Both the position numbers and the translations under genes were made by a program. A DNA stretch of 27,495 bases from Myxococcales bacterium (GTDB lineage: Bacteria; Myxococcota; Myxococcia; Myxococcales; Myxococcaceae), in assembly GCA_003153055.1 (NCBI GenBank), contig PMBV01000181.1, forward strand, positions 1 through 27,495. Direction: 5' to 3'. Below the pieces are notes generated by a model. That model was given only the letters and a program-made list of their open reading frames with translations. It did not search any database and was not told the DNA's origin. Positions within the stretch are counted from its first letter, which is position 1. The number at the start of each line of letters is the position of its first letter. Below, one piece after another: positions 1 through 6,380 of this stretch.

Positions 1-40
1 GGCCGGACCCTCCTCCTCGGTGGGAAGAGGTCTCCGAGCG

Positions 41-78
41 TGTCATCACGGTGTTCGAATCAGTACTCCGTGATGACA
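41..78. repeat. Perfect 11-bp inverted repeat (hairpin or operator)
   Basis: The arm at 41-51 (tgtcatcacgg) is the exact reverse complement of 68-78, separated by 16 bases. Neither side is followed by a T tract, so it is not a convincing intrinsic terminator. It could be a protein-binding palindrome or an RNA hairpin. The rest of 1-270 shows no gene I can support on either strand. Confidence 0.5.
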
Positions 79-270
79 GGGCTGGGGAGTGGCCCGTCCT
101 CGAGGTCGTTGCCGAGGTTCAGAGACCCCAGGGAGGCACCTTGGCGCTTTTCCGAAGGGGAGTCGCGAGCGATGATGCCGGCCTTTCGAGGAGGGGGCTG
201 GGACTGACCCGCCATTGGGGAGGCATTGACTCACTGGAGCTCGGTTGTATTCGTTGCGCTCCCCTGCTCA

Positions 271-897
271 TTATCGGAGCATGGGCCCTATTCGTGCATT
301 GGCCGTTCCGACGACCTCGTCGAGTTCTCCTCCAGGCGACACGGCCTCGATGTGCTCGACGAGCTGGTCCAACATGCGCCACGTCGCGCCCCACACGGCG
401 TGAACCCCTTGGTCCCATACGAAGACATCACGCGGGGCGTGGAAGAAGATGCGCTTTTCGCGGCGCAGTCGCCACAGCGGAGCCTCGAGAACCTCGGCCA
501 CCTCGGCGTTGGGTGACAACGAGAGCCCACTGGGCACCACGCCGACGAAGGGGGTGACGTAGTAGGCGGTGATGGTGGGCATCGAGCCGAGCATGCCCAG
601 CACGTCGACGTCGTCGGGGTCGATGCCCAGCTCCTCGTGCGTCTCCCTCAGCGCGGTGTGGAGCGGGGTGATGTCGCCCGAGTCTCGCCCGCCTCCGGGG
701 AAGGAAATCTGCCCAGGGTGCGTGCGGAGCGTCATCGGGCGCATGGTGAGGAGCGCCCACGGCTCACCGCCCCGCCAGAACAGCGGCGCGAGCACCGACG
801 CTTCCTTCAGCTTGAGGCCCGGCGCGTCGAGCGTCTTCGACGGCACCGTCCGGAGCCGGGTTCGTAGTTTCTCGAAGAAGGCTCGGCCGTCCGACAT
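271..897 (-). CDS. CoA pyrophosphatase-type Nudix hydrolase
   Basis: A 208-residue Nudix hydrolase of the CoA-specific subgroup (NudL/YeaB-like), expected to cleave the diphosphate of coenzyme A or its oxidised or acylated forms into phosphopantetheine derivatives and 3',5'-ADP. The subgroup signature is visible: LLTMR at residues 49-53, then R58, G62 and FPGG at 66-69. It runs into the Nudix box, which ends RETHEELGI (84-92) and carries the metal-binding glutamates. The spacing before RE is one residue longer than the generic Nudix box, as in NudL-type proteins. Length is normal. The ATG at 897 is preceded by an AGGA-like site about 8 bases away. It is a cytosolic, stand-alone gene, divergent from the GST gene at 974. 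The substrate is inferred from family membership. Confidence 0.93.
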   Translation of the reverse strand: MSDGRAFFEKLRTRLRTVPSKTLDAPGLKLKEASVLAPLFWRGGEPWALLTMRPMTLRTHPGQISFPGGGRDSGDITPLHTALRETHEELGIDPDDVDVLGMLGSMPTITAYYVTPFVGVVPSGLSLSPNAEVAEVLEAPLWRLRREKRIFFHAPRDVFVWDQGVHAVWGATWRMLDQLVEHIEAVSPGGELDEVVGTANARIGPMLR

Positions 898-973
898 GGC
901 GACATCCTAATGACTCCGTGGTCGCGAGGCTGCCCTCTCGCGAGGCTCACGTCAGGTGTCCTATACAGAGATC

Positions 974-1624
974 ATGCTCGAGCTCATCGTGGGGAACAAG
1001 CGGTACTCGTCGTGGTCCATGCGGCCGTGGGTGGCGCTGAAGCACACCCAGGCCCCCTTCACCGAGCGCGTCATCGGGCTCGACCTGCCCGACACGGCGA
1101 GCGCCATCGCCAAGGTGAACCCGGCCGGTCGGGTGCCCGCGCTCCTCGACGACGGCCTGTTGGTGTGGGACTCGCTGGCCATCTGCGAATACTTGGCCGA
1201 GAAGTTCCCCGCGGCGAAGCTGTGGCCAGTCGACCCCAGGGCTCGCGCTCAAGCCCGTTCGGCCTGCGCCGAGATGCACTCCGGCTTCCAAGCGCTGAGA
1301 ACGGACTTCACGATGAGGATCCTCCCCACGCCGCTCAAGACACCCCCAATCAGGCCGGAGGTCGCCGCCGAGGTCCAGCGCATCACCTCGCTGTGGGCCG
1401 AGCTCCGAGAGCGCTGGGGGCAAGGCGGCCCGTTCCTCTTCGGCCACTTCACCAACGCCGACGCCTTCTTCGCTCCGGTGGCCATCGGCCGCATCAAGGC
1501 CTACGGCGTGCCGGTGCCGGAGGCGGCCCAGGCGTACGTCGAGGCGGTCGCGGCTCACCCCGCGGTGAAGTCCTGGGTCGACGACGCGCACCGGGAGACG
1601 CTGCGCGTCGCCCGCTACGAGTGA
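974..1624 (+). CDS. Glutathione S-transferase family protein
   Basis: A cytosolic GST-fold protein of 216 residues from the ATG at 974. The N-terminal thioredoxin-like domain opens MLELIVGNKRYSSWSMRPW, with the serine-rich SSWS stretch where the catalytic or glutathione-contacting residue of this subgroup lies. It continues with NPAGRVPAL (cis-proline loop) and DSLAICEYLAEKF, the usual Ser-containing glutathione-binding motif at the end of the domain. The C-terminal half is all-helical, with the conserved NADAFFAPVA segment. A GTG at 956 could add six residues, but homologues normally begin at the MLEL position and an AGAG-type site lies just before it. The physiological substrate cannot be read from sequence. 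It is divergent from the Nudix gene and convergent with the methyltransferase at 1637. Confidence 0.9.
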   Translation: MLELIVGNKRYSSWSMRPWVALKHTQAPFTERVIGLDLPDTASAIAKVNPAGRVPALLDDGLLVWDSLAICEYLAEKFPAAKLWPVDPRARAQARSACAEMHSGFQALRTDFTMRILPTPLKTPPIRPEVAAEVQRITSLWAELRERWGQGGPFLFGHFTNADAFFAPVAIGRIKAYGVPVPEAAQAYVEAVAAHPAVKSWVDDAHRETLRVARYE

Positions 1625-1636
1625 GCCCGAGGCTTC

Positions 1637-2392
1637 TCAGGGGCGCTGCATGACGAAGAAACCGTAGCCGAAGACACTTGGGTGTCTCCGATACAGCTCG
1701 ATCTCCCGCTCGCTCCTGGCGGCCACTTCCAGGGCCTCGGCATCGCCAGCGTGGGCGAGCCGGAAGCGCTCGACGACCTCGCGCAGCGGGACGTAGTAGT
1801 TCTCCCACCAGCCGGCCGCGGGGAGGACGAAGTCACCGAGGAGCCGGTAACCGTTCTTGGCGATGTCCCTTCGTCGGGCGTCGAGGTCGGCCACGTCGGC
1901 GCCCTCGCGATGGAAGGAATCCTCCACCTCGGCAGGCGGGTTGCCCACCAGCCAGCAGAACTCCGAGACGACGAGGTGCCCGCGGGGGACCAGCAGCCTG
2001 CGCCAGGCAGCGAGCCCCTTGGCGAAGCCGACGATGAAGATCGACCCCTCAGACCAGATGACGTCGAAGGACCCATCGGGGAAACGCAGATGAGCCATGT
2101 CGCCGACCTGCGCGGTGATTCGCTTCTCGAGGCCCATCGCGCCAGCGCGTCTGGTGAGCTGAGCGATGAAAGGCTCGTGGGTATCGACCGCCACGAGGTG
2201 CGCTTCGGTTGCCCGCGCGAGGTCGAGCGTCTGCGCTCCCGATCCACAGCCGACGTCGAGGATGCGCTGGGCCCGTGTCGAGGGAGGGAGCATTCGGCAC
2301 GCGCGCTCGGTGCTGTCGCGACTGCCCGGTCCCTGCCGCGGAAGGGCTTCGTAGATCTCGTAGAAGTACTTCCAGAACGTGTCGGTGGACAT
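1637..2392 (-). CDS. Class I SAM-dependent methyltransferase
   Basis: A 251-residue protein with a Rossmann-type methyltransferase core. Motif I is ILDVGCGSGAQ (residues 44-54), the acidic residue ending strand 2 is D70, and a motif like FPDGSFDVIWSEGS provides strand 4. After the core, LVPRGHLVVSEF matches the usual post-strand-5 pattern. The first residues (TDTFWKYFYEIYEALPRQ) suggest a short substrate cap. I chose the ATG at 2392 because GGAGGGAG lies about 10 bases upstream; the frame stays open to an ATG at 2479, but that stretch is Arg-rich and unlike methyltransferases. It lies 96 bases downstream of a tiny lipoprotein gene on the same strand. The substrate is unknown; small-molecule methylation is the default guess. 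Confidence 0.88.
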   Translation of the reverse strand: MSTDTFWKYFYEIYEALPRQGPGSRDSTERACRMLPPSTRAQRILDVGCGSGAQTLDLARATEAHLVAVDTHEPFIAQLTRRAGAMGLEKRITAQVGDMAHLRFPDGSFDVIWSEGSIFIVGFAKGLAAWRRLLVPRGHLVVSEFCWLVGNPPAEVEDSFHREGADVADLDARRRDIAKNGYRLLGDFVLPAAGWWENYYVPLREVVERFRLAHAGDAEALEVAARSEREIELYRRHPSVFGYGFFVMQRP

Positions 2393-2488
2393 CGCGTGCG
2401 CTCCCTCCGCGAGCAGACGGACGCTCGCGCGAGTTGACTCATGGCGAAAGAACAATCTCCGCCACGAGTGCGTCGCCACGGAAGGAGC

Positions 2489-2632
2489 TCAGCGGCCGTG
2501 CTCGTGCTCGGAGCCGTGGTGCCAATGACGATCGGCGTGCGGCGGCGGCCACAGCGGGCGCACCCGAACCAGGCAGCTTGACGACGAGAAGAGCGTGGCG
2601 ACGGCGAGCAGCATTCCGATGGTCATCTTCAT
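2489..2632 (-). CDS. Small His-rich lipoprotein (hypothetical)
   Basis: A 47-residue product beginning MKMTIGMLLAVATLFSSSSC, a compact signal peptide with a cysteine after SSS that could be lipidated (a loose lipobox). The mature part is only about 28 residues, with Pro-rich PLWPPPH followed by a His/Glu-rich tail (HWHHGSEHEHGR). An AGGAG site lies 8 bases before the ATG, which supports translation and decides this start over the ATG at 2692. The tail could bind divalent metal, but that is a guess from composition. No family recognised. A similar design (signal, Cys, charged His/Glu tail) recurs at 25494-25667. Confidence 0.55.
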   Translation of the reverse strand: MKMTIGMLLAVATLFSSSSCLVRVRPLWPPPHADRHWHHGSEHEHGR

Positions 2633-3132
2633 GGGAGGCTCCTGGACAGCTTGTTCGAGGACATCGACGAGCCCTCGTCCGCCGATATTCACCTCCTGGC
2701 TGTCCAGCTCGAGGAAGTCGGGGTCAGCGCCAAGGGGAGACGCACCTTTGACGAGCCGCTCGAGTGGCCGCCGGTTCGTTCACGCGAAATGGGGAACGCG
2801 ACCAATGCCACCGCGCCCAAGCTCCCGCACGATGATGAGCTGTCTTCAAGTCGCACGCGGCGCCTCCATGAATCCCAGTGGAGGATCTCGCCAACGCCGA
2901 CCGGGGTCGCCACCTTCGGCTCCGAGAGTCTCTGCGGCGGTGTGACCGCAGGCCCAGTGCCGCGTCGCTCCCAGCGCTGGAATCCCGCTCCCAGCCACCG
3001 TGCGAGCGCCTCCTTGGTGAGTGAGTTCCGAGTCTCTACAAGCAGCTCCGACCTGAACAGGAGAGTAGTATGCGACCGAACAACCTAAGTCCTTGAGATA
3101 TAGTTTTCGTCGAGTTAATTTCCGCTTCCGGC
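2633..3132. other. Non-coding or unassigned stretch
   Basis: About 500 bases with open frames on both strands but no recognisable protein, no convincing ribosome-binding site with an ORF, and no RNA gene. The last 80 bases are clearly AT-richer than the surroundings and lead into the antitoxin gene at 3133. I see no second toxin-antitoxin gene here. Confidence 0.5.
3093..3120 (+). promoter_or_regulatory. Weak candidate promoter for the AbiEi-like gene
   Basis: In the AT-rich patch, TTGAGA (3093-3098) resembles a -35 box and TTAATT (3115-3120) is a poor -10 box at 16-base spacing. The start codon at 3133 follows only 12 bases later with no visible Shine-Dalgarno site, so the message may be leaderless or nearly so. 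No clear inverted repeats for AbiEi-type autoregulation were found. Confidence 0.22.
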
Positions 3133-3945
3133 ATGATGACGACAGATACTACCTCCGAGGCTAGGCGAGACCTGATGGTCGCCCTGGCCCGTGCGGCCAC
3201 CGGTGGCTTGGTGGATACCCGGAGCGCGGCGGAGGCCTGGGGCGTTCCCCGAGCGACGGCGAACTCGCGGCTGTTCCGACTCGTTCGAGGTGGCTGGCTC
3301 GCTGCCGTTCGTCGGGGACTCTTTTACGTGCTTCCCCTCGAGGCAGGAACGCTCACCACCGTCGACGATCCCTGGGTGCTTGGCTCGCACGCGTTCACCC
3401 CTTGCTACATCGGCGGCTGGACCGCGGCAGAGCATTGGGGCCTGACCGAACAGATCTTCCGCTCAACCTTCGTCGTGACCGCGGGCGCAGCACGCACGAC
3501 TTCGATGACTCTGATTGGGAGCGAGTTCCGCATCGTCCGGGCATCGAGAGCGCGGGTCGAATCAGTGCAGCTCACCTGGAGAGGAGCGGTTCGAGTTGCG
3601 GTGTCGGATCGCGAGCGCACGTTGGCCGACGGTCTGGCAAACCCCGAGTGGGTCGGCGGCGTCCGCCATCTTGTCGAGATGTTCTCGAACTACAAGCGGA
3701 GCGAGCATTGGAACCCGACCAAGCTTCTGTCGGCGCTCGCAGCTCACCCCAAGGGAGCCGCCTACAAACGGCTCGGCTACCTCGCAGAGACCGCGTTCGG
3801 CGGTGATGGCACACTCGTGAAGGAGGCACTCGCCCGCAAATCTTCAGGCGTGATTCGACTCGATCCTCAGGTGAAGGCGACAGGGAGAATCCTCACCCGT
3901 TGGGGCCTGCGCTTGAACGTCGCGCTCCCCTGCCGCCGTGGATGA
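3133..3945 (+). CDS. AbiEi-family antitoxin / transcriptional regulator, solitary
   Basis: A 270-residue protein resembling the AbiEi antitoxin of type IV toxin-antitoxin and abortive-infection systems. Residues about 10-70 form a winged helix: a helix-turn-helix around DTRSAAEAWGVPRATANSRL, then RLVRGGWLAAVRRGLFYVLP as the recognition-to-wing segment. The rest (YIGGWTAAEHWGLTEQ, SDRERTLADGL, KRLGYLAETAF) matches the C-terminal antitoxin domain, and the length is typical. In complete systems the next gene encodes an AbiEii nucleotidyltransferase toxin; none follows. Instead the frame ends near a decayed gene fragment, so the final residues after LRLNV may be junction sequence. It may be a relic, an orphan antitoxin acting in trans, or a regulator. 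The regional base composition suggests acquired DNA. Confidence 0.82.
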   Translation: MMTTDTTSEARRDLMVALARAATGGLVDTRSAAEAWGVPRATANSRLFRLVRGGWLAAVRRGLFYVLPLEAGTLTTVDDPWVLGSHAFTPCYIGGWTAAEHWGLTEQIFRSTFVVTAGAARTTSMTLIGSEFRIVRASRARVESVQLTWRGAVRVAVSDRERTLADGLANPEWVGGVRHLVEMFSNYKRSEHWNPTKLLSALAAHPKGAAYKRLGYLAETAFGGDGTLVKEALARKSSGVIRLDPQVKATGRILTRWGLRLNVALPCRRG

Positions 3946-4113
3946 TGGCCCACCCCACCAACCGGAACACCACCCAGCCCGGGTACCCGGTCAGCCCGAG
4001 GTAGGCCGCCACGAAGGCGAAGAGCCCGGCCATCGCGAGGCGAGCGTGCGTCTGGTAGGCGCGGTCAGCCCCGCGGGTGGCGAGCGAGGCGACGGCGGGT
4101 ACACAGTGTTCAC
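3940..4113 (-). pseudogene. Truncated, frameshifted N-terminus of a membrane protein (M48 peptidase-like)
   Basis: Reading minus from a GTG at 4113 gives MNTVYPPSPRSPPAGLTAPT. A shift of frame then continues AYQTHARLAMAGLFAFVAAYLG and LTGYPGWVVFRLVGWA. Together these look like the proline-rich start and first transmembrane helix of membrane-bound M48-type peptidases of myxobacteria. The coding is cut off where the antitoxin gene ends. I see the two frames directly; the family assignment rests on memory of similar N-termini and is tentative. There is no good ribosome-binding site. Confidence 0.35.
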
Positions 4114-4285
4114 TTCTGCGAGCGGTTCACGCATGCCGCGCGCAGTCGGAGTGGGCGTCAAGGGAATCAACGGCGCTTTGGGCTCGGCGACGAGCTCGAC
4201 TCTTGCGAAAAATCGAAGACAGCCGGAGCCCGAGTCGGCGGTGGCGCCGGGCCCAACGCACGTGCTCGGCGGATCAGGTCACGGC

Positions 4286-4384
4286 TCAACGGCTCGACAG
4301 GAATGCCACTTTCACCCACCTTGAAAGACTCGAGGCCGTCCATCCGAGCATCACAGTGCGACCACTTCCGGTTTTGTAATACAT
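4286..4384 (-). CDS. Candidate 32-residue small ORF or gene start remnant
   Basis: An AAGGAGG sequence sits 5 bases before an ATG at 4384, an excellent initiation site for this genome. The frame opens MYYKTGSGRTVMLGWTASS and stops after 32 codons. Another minus frame then stays open, beginning MDGLESFKVGESGIPVEPL, so this may be the frameshifted head of a former gene and not a true peptide gene. No family recognised. Confidence 0.2.
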   Translation of the reverse strand: MYYKTGSGRTVMLGWTASSLSRWVKVAFLSSR

Positions 4385-4898
4385 CGACCCTCCTTGTGTG
4401 TGTTCTGCAATGGCTGCGTTCGATGACTGAACCACTTACAGACGAGACGTCGAGCGCCTTGCGCGTCGAACGCCGTGAGCAATCTGGATTCGAGCTCCCC
4501 AAGGGCGGATAAACCCATGGCGAGACCGAAGCTCAGACAGACCCTGAAGGTTGGATGGAGCGGCGGTGGGAATAGCGTGCGGCGGAGTGGACCGTCTTCC
4601 GGCGTGCTGCGCGAACATCGAGCTTCTGAACTGACTGAGGCTAATTCCCCCGAAGCGAATCGAATGCTGCGATCAATTTCTAGCTGCGATTCAAAATCCT
4701 GTCAAATCTGAGCGGCGACTAATTGAGAGCCAAGCCTGTTTAGATTGGGTTCAATTGACCGGCATCCAGACTCAGGGCTCCTCCAGCGAGCGGCCACTTG
4801 ATGGACCTCACGAGCGGCGTCAGTTGTACCCCGACCCTCGACTGAAGACCTTCGCTTCGTCGGGCGCGCAGTGAGGTGCGAATGGGCAACCCTTGGTC

Positions 4899-4921
4899 GA
4901 GGGCCTGGATCGTGGCCCCTC
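4899..4921 (-). terminator. Hairpin downstream of the sugar-uptake operon
   Basis: gagggcc (4899-4905) pairs with ggcccctc (4914-4921) apart from one bulged base, with an 8-base loop. It lies about 33 bases past the stop of the last operon gene. There is no T tract, so it is at best a weak terminator or an RNA-stabilising 3' hairpin. Confidence 0.28.
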
Positions 4922-4953
4922 ACGTGTGCTCACCGCGCCAAATTGACCCATTG

Positions 4954-6378
4954 TCAGAAAGCCAGCGCCTCTCCCAGCCGTGCCGCCCGGTCCCCGACGA
5001 TCAAATGCAGCACCCCAGGCGCTACCTGCATCATGGCCTTCACTCCGGCTGCCCCCGCGGCGCCAACATCGAGCTTGCCCTGGTCGACCAGCTCGACGCG
5101 CAACCGGGTGAGCGCCACCACTTCCAGCGAGCGCAAGTTTCCTCTCCCGCCGAGCGCCGTGACGAGCGCGCGTGCCTCGGTCACCACGGCCGGGGCCAGC
5201 GCCGACGTGTCTTCTCGGCCAGGCGTCTTGAGCTTGAGCCACCGGATCGCCGCGGTGAACGTGACGAAGTAGAGGCCGCCGTAGAGTGGGCCCAGCACCA
5301 GCACGAGCCACCACTTCTGCGAGTACGGGTTGAGCAGGTTGAACAGCACGAAATCGATGCCCCCCTGCGAGAACGTGAACCCCAGGTGAGCCCCCAGCGT
5401 CGCCATGACGAACTGGGCCGAGGCCGCCAACAGCGCGTGTATCAAATAGAGCGCCGGCGCCACGAAGAGAAAGGCGAACTCGATGGGCTCGGTGATGCCG
5501 GTCAGAAACGACGTCAGCGCGGCGGAGATCATCATTCCGCCCACCGCCACCCGATTCTCCGGCTTGGCGCTCCTCCAGATGGCCAGGGCCGCCCCTGGGA
5601 GCCCCCACATCTTGAAGAGAAACGCCCCTCCGAGAATGCCAGCCGTCGGGTCACCCGAGAAGTACCGCTGTATGTCTCCGTGCACCACCTTGCCGCTGGG
5701 GTCGGTGAAGCTCCCAATCTCGTAGAAGAACGGCGCGTTCCAGATGTGATGGAGCCCAAAGGGCACGAGCAGGCGCTCCACGAAGCCATACATCGTGGCC
5801 GCCAGCCTCGGGTCACCCACCGCCGCCCAGCGCGAGAAGACGTCGATGCCGCGCTGAACGGGAGGCCAGATGACCGAGAGGACCAACCCGAGCCCGATGG
5901 CCCCCAGGGCCGTGACGATGGGCACGAAGCGCTTGCCCGAGAAGAAGCCCAGCCAGGCCGGGAGGGAGGTCCGGTAGAACCGGTTGAACATCATCGCCGC
6001 CAGCCCTCCGGCCAAGATGCCACCGAACACGCCGGTCTGGAGCGACGGGATGCCCATGATGCTCACGGGCACGAGGTGGAGCCGCTCCACCATCACGCCC
6101 ATGGTGGCGACCATCACCGTATAGCCGATGGTCGCCGCCACCGCCGAGACGCCGTCGTTCTCGGTGAACCCCAGGGCCACCGCCACGGCGAAGATGAGGG
6201 CCATGTTGGCGAAGATGACGTCGCCCGAGTCCTTCATCAGCCGGGAGACCACTGGAGGAATCCACTCGAAGTGGGCCGCGCCCAGGCCCAGCAACAGCCC
6301 AGCGACAGGAAGCACCGCGACCGGCAGCATCAGGGCCGTGCCCGTCTTCCGCAGAAACGCGAGGGCCCCCTGGAACAC
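4954..6378 (-). CDS. ptsG: Glucose-type PTS permease EIICB with a cysteine-less EIIB domain
   Basis: A 474-residue EIICB of the glucose subfamily, close in pattern to E. coli PtsG. The EIIC membrane domain fills about residues 8-385 and has the diagnostic segments GLHHIWNAPFFYEIG, HGDIQRYFSGDPTAG, FLFKMWGLPGAALAIW and [15 protein letters not shown]. The linker LKTPGRED leads to an EIIB domain from about 400. There the phosphorylated cysteine of the DACITRLR motif is missing: the segment reads VVALTRLR, with Ala422 in its place, and later EIIB positions are also diverged. The protein can therefore not carry phosphate on its own EIIB and would depend on another EIIB, or act as a sensor or facilitator. 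Translation starts at a GTG two bases after the stop of the EIIA-HPr-EI gene, with GGGAGG six bases upstream, indicating coupling. It is the last gene of the operon. Confidence 0.93.
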   Translation of the reverse strand: MFQGALAFLRKTGTALMLPVAVLPVAGLLLGLGAAHFEWIPPVVSRLMKDSGDVIFANMALIFAVAVALGFTENDGVSAVAATIGYTVMVATMGVMVERLHLVPVSIMGIPSLQTGVFGGILAGGLAAMMFNRFYRTSLPAWLGFFSGKRFVPIVTALGAIGLGLVLSVIWPPVQRGIDVFSRWAAVGDPRLAATMYGFVERLLVPFGLHHIWNAPFFYEIGSFTDPSGKVVHGDIQRYFSGDPTAGILGGAFLFKMWGLPGAALAIWRSAKPENRVAVGGMMISAALTSFLTGITEPIEFAFLFVAPALYLIHALLAASAQFVMATLGAHLGFTFSQGGIDFVLFNLLNPYSQKWWLVLVLGPLYGGLYFVTFTAAIRWLKLKTPGREDTSALAPAVVTEARALVTALGGRGNLRSLEVVALTRLRVELVDQGKLDVGAAGAAGVKAMMQVAPGVLHLIVGDRAARLGEALAF

Positions 6379-6380
6379 AG

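Larger units (their letters stand above)
4114..4953. other. Gene-poor, partly AT-rich stretch
   Basis: About 840 bases between the broken gene and the end of the sugar-uptake operon. No ORF here resembles a known protein. About 4620-4780 is noticeably AT-rich. The only suggestive items are a 32-codon ORF with a strong ribosome-binding site (4286-4384) and a hairpin beyond the last operon gene (4899-4921). No transposase or integrase remnant was recognised. Confidence 0.5.
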
